Origin: an uncultured Blautia sp.
GTDB taxonomy: Bacteria > Bacillota > Clostridia > Lachnospirales > Lachnospiraceae
NCBI GenBank assembly: GCA_900551465.1
Contig: URWL01000110.1
Location: 1-6,711, forward strand
Length of the DNA stretch: 6,711 nt
Direction of reading: 5' to 3'
In this document: positions 1 through 6,106 of the stretch, piece after piece
Layout of the letters: the number at the start of each line of letters is the position of its first letter
How positions within the stretch are numbered: the stretch's first letter is position 1
Translations under genes and position numbers: made by a program
Notes under the pieces: generated by a model
What the model was told of the DNA's origin: nothing
Seen by the model: the letters and a program-made list of their open reading frames with translations, nothing else
Database searches by the model: none

Positions 1-402
1 ATCCACGTCACATCCCGGCGCATGATAGTTTGGGAATGGCCAGTGGATAAAGTACAGATCCACATAGTCGCACTGCAGGTCCTGGATGCTTTTTCTGCAG
101 GCTTTTTCTACATCTCTGTGCATGTCGTTCCATACCTTTGTCATAATAAAGAGATCTTTTCTCTCCACAACGCCCTGGTCAAAAGCGTCCTTAAATACCT
201 TTCCGATCTGCACCTCATTGCCATAGCAGGCAGCGCAGTCAAACATTCGGTAACCACAGCGTACTGCACCGGCTACTGCTGCAGAAACGTCTTCTGCGGA
301 AACACGGTCGGAACCAAAGGTTCCCATTCCCACACAGGGAACTTTCTCACCGGAAGGAAGAGTTACTTTTGGCACAAGTGCCGGATTAATAAATTCTGCC
401 AT
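1..402 (-). CDS. Aldo/keto reductase, N-terminal 134 residues (3' end beyond window)
   Basis: This is an NAD(P)H-dependent oxidoreductase of the aldo/keto reductase superfamily, which interconverts carbonyls and alcohols in the cytoplasm. The visible part is 134 residues of a protein that is usually about 270-290 residues long; the rest lies off the left edge. The catalytic tetrad is complete: Asp55 and Tyr60 in FDCAACYGNE, Lys89 in MTKVW, and His120 in FIHWP. The TIM-barrel start VPCVGMGTFG (residues 21-30) is also typical. The ATG at 402 is chosen because AGGAG sits about 8 nt upstream. It is the last visible gene of the minus-strand operon, 58 nt after the PfkB kinase, with no convincing terminator between them. 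In context it could reduce an aldose to a polyol, or oxidise a polyol, for the downstream enzymes. That role is inference; the family assignment is firm. Confidence 0.9.
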   Translation of the reverse strand, partial: MAEFINPALVPKVTLPSGEKVPCVGMGTFGSDRVSAEDVSAAVAGAVRCGYRMFDCAACYGNEVQIGKVFKDAFDQGVVERKDLFIMTKVWNDMHRDVEKACRKSIQDLQCDYVDLYFIHWPFPNYHAPGCDVD

Positions 403-460
403 CTTTTTTTCTCCTTTTTTATATTTCCTAATGAGTTCTGCTTATTGAAACAGTTACTCA

Positions 461-1390
461 TTACAGTTTCGTAATCTTAATCTCAGGAAGCAGGTTTTCC
501 ATATCCTCCATACAGAAAAAACCGGTTTCCTCCCGCATAGCCGCAGCTGCGGAAACAGCACTTGCCTTTCTCAGCATTTCCGGAATGGACAGTCCCTCCT
601 CCATGCCAATGGCAAATCCCGCGATCATGGCATCGCCGCAGCCTACTGTATTTACCGCATCAATTTTCGGCACCTCTGCCCGAAATGTCCCCTCTTCTCC
701 CACAACAAGGGAACCATCCGCACCAAGGGAAACCGCCACAATCTCCACACCGTTTCTGTGAATCTCTTTTGCAGCCTCAATGATATCAGAAATATTATCG
801 CAGATTTTTCCTGTCAGCATCCGGATCTCGTCAATATTGGGCTTGATCAGGGTGGGCGCCGCCTGGATCCCCATTTCCAGAAGCTGACCGCTGGTATCCA
901 GAATAACCGGCTTTCCAGCTTCCTTTACAATTCTAACCAGACGCTGATAGGCAGTTCCGTCCAGTCCTTTTGGTACACTTCCAGACATTGCCACAATTTT
1001 TGCCTCTGTTACAAGAGTTCGAAATTTTTGCTCAAATCCTTCAAATTCCCTTTCTGTAAGTGTAAAACCCGGCTCCAGAAATTCTGTCTGTACATGATTT
1101 ACTTCATCCCAGATATTAATGCAGGAACGGCTTTCTGCCTCCACATGATAGAATTCACTTTTGATTCCAAATGGCTTCAGGGAGTCCTCAATATAATTTC
1201 CTGCATGACCGCCTACAAATCCGGTTGCCACAACCTCCGCTCCGTATATAGAAGCCGGCTTGGAAACATTCAGACCTTTGCCTCCAGGAACATAGGAACA
1301 TTCTTTTACCCGATTTACCTGCCCTTCCTGATATCCTTCCACTACATACCGCTTATCAATGGCTGCGTTTAAAGTTACTGTAAGTATCAT
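461..1390 (-). CDS. PfkB-family hexose-phosphate kinase (1-phosphofructokinase / tagatose-6-phosphate kinase type)
   Basis: This 309-residue protein is full length for the FruK/LacC branch of the PfkB (ribokinase-like) family, which phosphorylates ketohexose phosphates to 1,6-bisphosphates with ATP. The N-terminus MILTVTLNAAID is typical of the branch. Further markers are GGKGLN (36-41), SGSVP (136-140), IKPNIDE (182-188), SLGADGS (221-227), and the anion-hole and catalytic motif NTVGCGD (247-253) with Asp253 as the expected base. The second glycine loop has Cys where many family members have Ala or Ser. The stretch SKPASIYG (43-50) carries a proline where relatives usually have a smooth helix. 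The ATG at 1390 lies 1 nt after the dehydrogenase stop codon, with a GAGG ribosome site inside that gene, so the two are probably translationally coupled. With a GatY-like aldolase and a GatD-like dehydrogenase in the same operon, tagatose 6-phosphate is a natural substrate guess. Fructose 1-phosphate or another ketose phosphate is also possible. Confidence 0.9.
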   Translation of the reverse strand: MILTVTLNAAIDKRYVVEGYQEGQVNRVKECSYVPGGKGLNVSKPASIYGAEVVATGFVGGHAGNYIEDSLKPFGIKSEFYHVEAESRSCINIWDEVNHVQTEFLEPGFTLTEREFEGFEQKFRTLVTEAKIVAMSGSVPKGLDGTAYQRLVRIVKEAGKPVILDTSGQLLEMGIQAAPTLIKPNIDEIRMLTGKICDNISDIIEAAKEIHRNGVEIVAVSLGADGSLVVGEEGTFRAEVPKIDAVNTVGCGDAMIAGFAIGMEEGLSIPEMLRKASAVSAAAAMREETGFFCMEDMENLLPEIKITKL

Positions 1391-1391
1391 C

Positions 1392-2444
1392 TTAATTTTC
1401 CTCGTTTGATAAAAGAATCTTTCCCTTTACAAGACCCGGGGTTTTATAAAGCTGAAAGGCCTCCTGGGCCTGGCTCATAGGAATCTTTTTGTAAATAAAT
1501 CCAGGATCGAATTTCAGCTGTCCGGTTGCAAAATAATGAGCGGTAAGCTCCCATTCCTTTCCCGGGAACGGAGCGCTGTAGGACATCCATGAACCCGTAA
1601 GTTTAAATTCCTTACGATTCATATTTTCCCACTGTGCCGGAGTAAAGGAAAGTTCCTGATGAGGAGTACCGATAAAGCATACATGTGCTTTGTTTGCCGC
1701 CAGTTCAAATGCCATATGCATCGTCGGAACCTGACCTGCTGTTTCAAATACATAGCCGTATCCTTTGTTTTCAGTAATCTCCATAGCGGTTTTCATGTAA
1801 TCTTCTTTTGTAGTGTTTACCACTTCGTCTGCACCAAGACGTTTCGCCAGTTCCAGGCGCTCGTCGCTGATGTCAAAGACAACCACCTTTTTGGAACCAA
1901 AAATCTTTGCCCACTGCATAGTAAACATACCAATGGTACCGCCTCCAAGAATTGCAACACATTCACCACCCTGATAGTCATTCTGCAAAAGACCGTGAAG
2001 AGCTACTGTAGAAGGCTCAAACATAGCCCCCTGCTCGTAGGAAATGGAGGCATCAAAGGGAACTGCGTTCTGTTCCGGAACTACCACATAATCTGCATTG
2101 CTTCCCTGTTCTCTGGAGCCGATAAAACTGTAATGTTTACAAAGCGAATAATTTCCCTTCTGGCAGTCCTCACATTTCATACAGGGTACAAGAGGAGCTC
2201 CTGAAACACGGTCTCCAACCTTCACCTTTTTGACACCCTCTCCAATCTCTACTACGTCACCGGAAAACTCATGTCCCAAAACAATGGGATAAAAATGTAC
2301 GCCATTGTGAAGTACCCGTGGGATATCAGAACCACATATTCCGGAATAACGAACCTTGATCTTCACATAACCCGGTTTTACCTGAGGCTCCGGAATCTCC
2401 TGATACTGCACATCCTCATTTGCCACAACAACTGCTGCTTTCAT
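1392..2444 (-). CDS. gatD: Zinc-dependent medium-chain dehydrogenase, galactitol-1-phosphate 5-dehydrogenase (GatD) type
   Basis: The 350-residue protein belongs to the medium-chain dehydrogenase/reductase family and oxidises a polyol or polyol phosphate to a ketose with NAD. Catalytic zinc ligands are Cys37 (ICGSD), His58-Glu59 (GHEF) and Glu143 (FEPSTV). Structural zinc cysteines are 88, 91, 94 and 102. The nucleotide fold shows GGGTIG (167-172), followed by Asp191 at the end of the second strand, which favours NAD over NADP. From memory of E. coli GatD (346 residues), the resemblance is close at the segment GSDIPRVLHNGVHFYP (38-53), FIGSRE (107-112) and the segment GSWMSYSAPFPGKEWE (284-299). 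The last is a GatD hallmark not expected in threonine or sorbitol dehydrogenases. AAGGAG lies 10 nt before the ATG, and the kinase gene ends 24 nt upstream. Subfamily assignment is good. The true substrate could be galactitol 1-phosphate, another hexitol phosphate or a free polyol. Confidence 0.88.
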   Translation of the reverse strand: MKAAVVVANEDVQYQEIPEPQVKPGYVKIKVRYSGICGSDIPRVLHNGVHFYPIVLGHEFSGDVVEIGEGVKKVKVGDRVSGAPLVPCMKCEDCQKGNYSLCKHYSFIGSREQGSNADYVVVPEQNAVPFDASISYEQGAMFEPSTVALHGLLQNDYQGGECVAILGGGTIGMFTMQWAKIFGSKKVVVFDISDERLELAKRLGADEVVNTTKEDYMKTAMEITENKGYGYVFETAGQVPTMHMAFELAANKAHVCFIGTPHQELSFTPAQWENMNRKEFKLTGSWMSYSAPFPGKEWELTAHYFATGQLKFDPGFIYKKIPMSQAQEAFQLYKTPGLVKGKILLSNEEN

Positions 2445-2468
2445 TATAAAAACACTCCTTCCATTTCT

Positions 2469-3983
2469 TTATGCTTTTTTCATAAGACCGGATAAAGACC
2501 GGTATAATTCCAGATAAGTTTCATAATTTTTGTCATATACTGCTTTTTTCTCCGGATCTGGCTGATGTTTTCTGGTCACCTTTACCGTCTCAGCTACTGC
2601 TTCTTCATAATCCTTGTAAAATCCTGTGCCCACACCTGCCAGAAGCGCTGCCCCCAGAGTGGTTGCCGTATCTGAAGCAGGAACTGCCATTGTTTTTCCT
2701 GTAACGTCTGATTTGATCTGCGTCCAGAGAAGGGAGTTTGCAGATCCTCCCATAGCCCGAAGGATTTCTGCCTTCGCACCGGCTTCTTCTGCTGTTTCCA
2801 GATTATGACGGAGAGAAAACGCCACTCCTTCCATACAGGCACGTACCATATGACCCTTTGTCTTAGAAAAATCAAGTCCGTAAAATACACCTTTTGCATA
2901 AGGATTCCATATAGGTGACCGCTCTCCGGCCATATAAGGAAGGAATACAAGTCCATCACATCCAGGTTTTACTTTTTCAGCGATCTCATTAAGCTGATCC
3001 AAAGAAGAGATTCCTGTCTGCTCTCTCATCAAACGCTCGTAATCCGCAAATTCTCTCTCAAACCAGCGCATAACACCGCCTCCTCCTGTAGTTCCGCCCT
3101 GAAGGAGCCACTTTCCCGGGATCACATGGAATCCCAGAATCAGACGGGGGTCTGCCTGATATTTTTCAATGCAGATACTCATTCCTCCAGCCTGCCCGCC
3201 CTGTTCCTGTGTCTCTCCAGAATGTATCACACCTGCGCCTAAGGTTCCGCAGGCTGCGTCCAGACCGCCTGCTGCCACAGGAGTGCCTTCTGCAAGTCCA
3301 GATTCCTCTGCTGCTTTTTTTGTTACTGTTCCTATAATACGATCACTGGGAACAATTTCCGGAAGAAAATCCCTGGGAATTCCCATTTTCCTGCACATTT
3401 CTTCATCCCACTGTCCGGTACGCATATTAAAACAGTGGAGTCCGTATCCCTGGGAAAGATCCTGTGATATCTGACCAGTCAGTTTAAAAGCAATGTAACT
3501 GTTGGACTGGAGAATCTTATAGATTTTACTGTACACCTCCGGAAGATTTTCCTTATACCAGAGAATCTTTGCCGTAGTGTAAGAAGGCTGAAGGGAATTT
3601 CCGGCAATACGAAAAATTTCATCTTCCCCAATTTCTTCATTTAAACGGTCACAGATGGACTGTGCTCTGGTATCCATCCAGATAGGCGTATTAGTCAGTA
3701 CTTTTCCACCTTTGTCAATAGCAATAGCAGACCAGCTTTGTCCGTCGATTCCCACTCCGGCAATCTCCTCCGGCTGGATGCCTGCTTTTCGGATTACCTG
3801 GCGAACTGCTTCACAGACAGCACTCCACCATTCCTCCGGATTCTGTTCTGCCCATCCTTCTTCCGGATAATATACCGGGTACTCGCCGTTTGCCGCTGCA
3901 AGAACCTGTCCTTTTCTGTCAAAAAGAGCTGCTTTACAGGCACTTGTTCCAATGTCGATTCCAAGCAAATATAATTGTTTCAT
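2469..3983 (-). CDS. FGGY-family carbohydrate kinase, xylulokinase-like
   Basis: This 504-residue protein is an ATP-dependent sugar or polyol kinase of the FGGY family, normal in length. The N-terminal phosphate loop is GIDIGTS (8-14) with Asp10. The probable catalytic Asp242 lies in GGLDAACGTLG (239-249). The signature region LPYMAGERSPIWNPYAKGVFYGL runs from about 348 to 370. GGSANS (412-417) and ATTLGAALLAG (440-450) complete the C-terminal ATP domain. In two places it departs from E. coli xylulokinase: GQSWS (81-85) replaces the sugar-contacting GQMHG, and GGQAGGMSI (262-270) replaces the usual GTSG-type loop. It is therefore probably not a xylulokinase, though automated naming would likely call it one. 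Its ATG overlaps the LacI stop codon by 4 nt (ATGA), with AAAGGGAG just upstream, implying coupled translation. Without a phosphotransferase system in view, it is the best candidate for the first phosphorylation in this pathway. Confidence 0.88.
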   Translation of the reverse strand: MKQLYLLGIDIGTSACKAALFDRKGQVLAAANGEYPVYYPEEGWAEQNPEEWWSAVCEAVRQVIRKAGIQPEEIAGVGIDGQSWSAIAIDKGGKVLTNTPIWMDTRAQSICDRLNEEIGEDEIFRIAGNSLQPSYTTAKILWYKENLPEVYSKIYKILQSNSYIAFKLTGQISQDLSQGYGLHCFNMRTGQWDEEMCRKMGIPRDFLPEIVPSDRIIGTVTKKAAEESGLAEGTPVAAGGLDAACGTLGAGVIHSGETQEQGGQAGGMSICIEKYQADPRLILGFHVIPGKWLLQGGTTGGGGVMRWFEREFADYERLMREQTGISSLDQLNEIAEKVKPGCDGLVFLPYMAGERSPIWNPYAKGVFYGLDFSKTKGHMVRACMEGVAFSLRHNLETAEEAGAKAEILRAMGGSANSLLWTQIKSDVTGKTMAVPASDTATTLGAALLAGVGTGFYKDYEEAVAETVKVTRKHQPDPEKKAVYDKNYETYLELYRSLSGLMKKA

Positions 3984-4999
3984 TTTTCTCCCTTTCTGAT
4001 CTGTGCAACAGACTTTCCATGGATAATAGCTGCCTCCAGTTTTTCTGTCTGATAAGGAGACGATCCGTCATTTTTTTCCAGACGGGACAACATAAGCCCT
4101 GCTGCTTTTTCAGCAATCTTCTCTGTGGGCTGGGATACAATGGTCAGTTTCGGATTACATGCCCTGGCAAAAGAAAGATTATCAAAACCAACCAGGGAAA
4201 TCTGATCCGGAATCCGGATTCCCAGTTCATTGCTGCCTATTACAGCGCCCAGGGTCATCTCATAGTTGGTCACAAATACCGCCGTCATTTCCGGGTTTCT
4301 TTTCACCAGCTCCTCCATGGCACGGACACCGCCCTGGATTGTATAATCCCCATGGACTACCAGAGATTTCTTTATTGGTATTCCCAGCTCATTTAACTCA
4401 CTGTAATACCCTCGCAGCCTTTCCTGCGCTGTGGAAATTTCTTCCGGGCCACCGATAATCCCGATGTTCCGATGTCCGTTTTCGTAAAGAAGCCTTACTG
4501 CATCTATGGCAGCCTGCTCATTATCCACAAGAACACTGTCGCAGGAAACGCCCTGTATCTTACGGTCGATCAGAACGATCGGCTTTCCAGTTTTCTGGAA
4601 CTCCTTCAAATGACCGCCCTCTGCATCAACGGGCATATTGATGATCCCATCCACCCTTTTCCGGCTTAAAAAATCAACTGCTTCATGCTCCAGTTTCCTG
4701 TCGGTACGGCAGTCACAGACAATCGTTGCATACCCATGATTTCTCAGGATATCCTCCATTCCGGTAATGATCTCCGCACAAAACACATTATTCAGCTCAG
4801 GTATCACCACACCGATGGTTTTTGTGGCATTTGTTTTCAGATTTCTGGCAACCTCGTTCACTTCATAATGAAGCTCTTCAATGGCTGCTTCAATCTTTTT
4901 TCTGTTTTTTTCTCTTACATTTCCTCCATTAAAGTAAGAAGAAATAGTCGCAAGCCCCAGTCCGGTAAGCTTTGCGATATCTTTCATGGTCGCTGCCAT
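3980..4999 (-). CDS. LacI-family transcriptional repressor
   Basis: This 339-residue regulator has an N-terminal helix-turn-helix (about residues 5-25, MKDIAKLTGLGLATISSYFNG), a hinge helix NEVARNLKTN (48-57), and a periplasmic-binding-protein-like sugar sensor domain. The hinge keeps Leu54, the residue that in LacI/PurR inserts into a central CG step. Sensor-domain landmarks include VLIDRK (142-147), ENGHRNIGIIGG (173-184) and GFDN (271-274). Where LacI has Tyr17, Gln18 and Arg22, this protein has Leu, Ala and Ser. The start at 4999 is preferred over an in-frame GTG at 5008, because that GTG is itself the end of the ribosome site AGAGGTG. The gene is second in the operon, 28 nt after the aldolase, and overlaps the kinase by 4 nt. 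It most likely represses its own operon through the two palindromes at 5955-5970 and 5990-6005. Its inducer is unknown, probably the sugar, polyol or a phosphate of it. Confidence 0.92.
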   Translation of the reverse strand: MAATMKDIAKLTGLGLATISSYFNGGNVREKNRKKIEAAIEELHYEVNEVARNLKTNATKTIGVVIPELNNVFCAEIITGMEDILRNHGYATIVCDCRTDRKLEHEAVDFLSRKRVDGIINMPVDAEGGHLKEFQKTGKPIVLIDRKIQGVSCDSVLVDNEQAAIDAVRLLYENGHRNIGIIGGPEEISTAQERLRGYYSELNELGIPIKKSLVVHGDYTIQGGVRAMEELVKRNPEMTAVFVTNYEMTLGAVIGSNELGIRIPDQISLVGFDNLSFARACNPKLTIVSQPTEKIAEKAAGLMLSRLEKNDGSSPYQTEKLEAAIIHGKSVAQIRKGEK

Positions 5000-5005
5000 A
5001 AAAAT

Positions 5006-5012
5006 CACCTCT
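5006..5012 (-). promoter_or_regulatory. Ribosome binding site that fixes the LacI start
   Basis: AGAGGTG on the minus strand is 6 nt before the ATG at 4999. Its last three bases form the in-frame GTG at 5008 that a gene caller may take as the start. Using it as a Shine-Dalgarno sequence explains the shorter protein. Confidence 0.8.
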
Positions 5013-5027
5013 GCATATTACCGTGTT

Positions 5028-5876
5028 TCAGGCTTTTCCGTCACAGCCGCAAACCTGCATACGATATTTTACCAGTTCTTTGACTGCCTGGATCGCAGCA
5101 CGTCCGTAAACCTTTGGATCAATGGTATTCTCTTTTTCTGCAAAGATTTCTTTTACTGCCTTAGAATATGCCTCACGAAGCTCTGTGGCAAAATTCACTT
5201 TACAGATTCCCCGTCTTACACAATCTTTTACCTCTTCGTCACTTAAACCGGAAGCGCCATGAAGAACCAGCGGAATGTCTACAACCTTACGAATCTCACT
5301 GAGACGTTCTTTGTCAAGCACCGGTGTTCCTACATAAAATCCGTGTGCTGTTCCGATTGCCACTGCCAGAGATGTGACTCCTGTTCTCTCTGCAAATTCT
5401 TTTGCCTCCTGAGGATCTGTATTGGTATCAGCCTCAGCCTCCAGGTCATCTTCTTTTCCGCCCACTTTGCCAAGCTCTGCCTCACAGGGAATATTCAGCG
5501 CACGGGCCGCATCTGCCGTCTTTTTTGTGATTTCAACATTTCCTTCAAAATCAAATTTTGAACCATCGATCATTACAGATGTATATCCGGCTTTCATCGC
5601 CTGTACAGCCAGTTCAAAACTGCTGCCATGGTCCAGATGAAGGCAAACCGGAACGCTGGCTTTTTTTGCCTCTGCCGCTACGATTGCTCCATAAGTCTCT
5701 ACTGTTCCGTATTTAATAGTAGATGGAGTTGTCTGGATCATAACAGGAGCATTTAACTCCTCTGCTGCTTCAATGATAGCCTTTACCATCTCCATATTCT
5801 CCGCATTAAAAGCGCCTACTGCATATCCGCCCTGCTGTGCTTTCAGCAGCATTTCTTCTGATGTTACAAGTGGCAT
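5028..5876 (-). CDS. Class II (zinc) ketose-bisphosphate aldolase, GatY/KbaY type
   Basis: This 282-residue enzyme cleaves a ketohexose 1,6-bisphosphate to dihydroxyacetone phosphate and glyceraldehyde 3-phosphate. Zinc and catalytic residues are visible: Asp82-His83 in HLDHGSS, the EAELGKVGGKEDD loop (132-144), His178 in AIGTAHG, and His206 in VLHGASG. The motifs GTAHG and LHGASG, and the C-terminal tail CGCDGKA, match E. coli GatY (tagatose-bisphosphate aldolase, 284 residues) better than the glycolytic Bacillus FbaA, which from memory has GSVHG and LHGGTG. A fructose-bisphosphate activity is still possible. The ATG at 5876 is chosen because AAGGAGGA lies 7 nt upstream. An in-frame extension to 6023 would run through the promoter and both operators and has no ribosome site. 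It is the first gene of the minus-strand operon, with a leader of roughly 97 nt. The C-terminus does not overlap the regulator gene. Confidence 0.93.
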   Translation of the reverse strand: MPLVTSEEMLLKAQQGGYAVGAFNAENMEMVKAIIEAAEELNAPVMIQTTPSTIKYGTVETYGAIVAAEAKKASVPVCLHLDHGSSFELAVQAMKAGYTSVMIDGSKFDFEGNVEITKKTADAARALNIPCEAELGKVGGKEDDLEAEADTNTDPQEAKEFAERTGVTSLAVAIGTAHGFYVGTPVLDKERLSEIRKVVDIPLVLHGASGLSDEEVKDCVRRGICKVNFATELREAYSKAVKEIFAEKENTIDPKVYGRAAIQAVKELVKYRMQVCGCDGKA

Positions 5877-5883
5877 GATGATG

Positions 5884-5891
5884 TCCTCCTT
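5884..5891 (-). promoter_or_regulatory. Ribosome binding site that fixes the aldolase start
   Basis: AAGGAGGA on the minus strand lies 7 nt before the ATG at 5876. It is a near-perfect Shine-Dalgarno sequence and rules against the 49-codon N-terminal extension that the open frame would allow. Confidence 0.9.
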
Positions 5892-5954
5892 ATTGTAAAA
5901 TATGATCTGACTGTTTTCTGATTTCTGCTGCTTCAGATTCTTTCCAGAGCAAAA

Positions 5955-5970
5955 ACCGAAACGTTTCTGT
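5955..5970. promoter_or_regulatory. LacI-type operator, copy 1 (just after the start site)
   Basis: This is an exact 16-bp copy of the site at 5990-6005, in the same orientation, with centres 35 bp apart. It covers roughly +4 to +19 of the predicted minus-strand transcript. Exact conservation of all 16 bases, beyond the 10-bp core, argues for one regulator recognising both. It does not match the CcpA cre consensus at its outer positions. Confidence 0.82.
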
Positions 5971-5979
5971 TTTGACCTC

Positions 5980-6008
5980 ATTTTATAATACCGAAACGTT
6001 TCTGTCAA
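5980..6008 (-). promoter_or_regulatory. Vegetative promoter of the minus-strand catabolic operon
   Basis: Read on the minus strand, a perfect -35 TTGACA (6003-6008) is followed after 17 nt by TAAAAT (5980-5985), a 5-of-6 match to the -10 consensus. The predicted start is near 5973, giving a leader of about 97 nt before the aldolase ATG. Alternative -10 readings such as TATAAA at 5982-5987 leave a 15-nt spacer and fit less well. The right-hand operator copy overlaps the -35 and fills most of the spacer. Confidence 0.8.
5990..6005. promoter_or_regulatory. LacI-type operator, copy 2 (over -35 and spacer)
   Basis: The site reads ACCGAAACGTTTCTGT, with the perfect 10-bp palindrome GAAACGTTTC at its core and 14 of 16 positions symmetric. 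The central CG fits operators of LacI-family proteins with a hinge leucine. It overlaps the -35 and spacer of the minus-strand promoter, so binding should exclude RNA polymerase. Confidence 0.82.
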
Positions 6009-6044
6009 CAGTAAAATATTCATCTTTTAAAGGAAAATATTCTC

Positions 6045-6080
6045 TTGAAACTTGAGAAGAACACAGGTAAAGTTTAGGAT
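6045..6080 (+). promoter_or_regulatory. Candidate promoter for fucU (two overlapping readings)
   Basis: Two plus-strand hexamer pairs, each with a 17-nt spacer, are visible: TTGAGA (6052-6057) with TAGGAT (6075-6080), and TTGAAA (6045-6050) with TAAAGT (6068-6073). Each has a 5-of-6 -35 and a 4-of-6 -10. Either would give a short leader of about 20-27 nt, with the ribosome site close to the 5' end. The operators lie more than 70 bp upstream, so direct repression from these starts is not obvious. Confidence 0.45.
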
Positions 6081-6094
6081 AGAAAAAAATGATC

Positions 6095-6100
6095 GGAGGT
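6095..6100 (+). promoter_or_regulatory. Ribosome binding site that fixes the fucU start
   Basis: GGAGGT is 6 nt upstream of the ATG at 6107. The alternative ATG at 6089 has only a weak AGGATAG upstream and would place this site inside the coding region. Confidence 0.88.
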
Positions 6101-6106
6101 ACTGAA

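Larger units (their letters stand above)
5877..5973 (-). other. 5' leader of the catabolic operon
   Basis: About 97 nt of untranslated leader separate the predicted start from the aldolase ATG. It contains operator copy 1 near its 5' end and an imperfect inverted repeat: ATCTGA (plus-strand 5933-5938) pairing with TCAGAT (5905-5910), or alternatively with a nearer TCAGA (5917-5921). No T-tract follows, so there is no attenuator-like terminator, and no recognised riboswitch motif was seen. Confidence 0.4.

Noticed and set aside
403..475. Terminator between the PfkB kinase and the aldo/keto reductase.
   Set aside because: Only a weak imperfect hairpin (TGAGT/ACTCA with an interrupted CTG/CAG) is present, and no T-tract follows on the minus strand.
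758..1372. Long open frame on the plus strand opposite the PfkB kinase, and similar ones at 22-474, 1659-2204 and 3890-4396.
   Set aside because: They lie antisense to well-supported genes, have no family motifs or ribosome sites, and have compositions (rich in Ser, Phe, Cys, His) typical of antisense frames.
2469..3983. Plain xylulokinase (xylB) assignment.
   Set aside because: The GQMHG sugar motif and GTSG-type loop are replaced, and there is no xylose isomerase or pentose gene nearby.
5000..5008. GTG start of the LacI gene at 5008.
   Set aside because: The GTG is part of the ribosome site AGAGGTG. The ATG at 4999 gives the usual short lead-in to the helix-turn-helix.
5955..6005. CcpA catabolite-repression (cre) sites at the palindromes.
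   Set aside because: The core CG fits, but the outer bases are CC and TG rather than TG and CA, and the two copies are identical across 16 bp, which fits a dedicated regulator better.
5877..6023. N-terminal extension of the aldolase to an in-frame ATG at 6023.
   Set aside because: It would translate through the promoter and both operators, adds residues unlike any aldolase, and has no ribosome site. The ATG at 5876 has AAGGAGGA 7 nt upstream.
6089..6106. Earlier fucU start at 6089.
   Set aside because: The strong GGAGGT lies inside that frame and is spaced for the ATG at 6107, which also matches the family's N-terminus (MLK).
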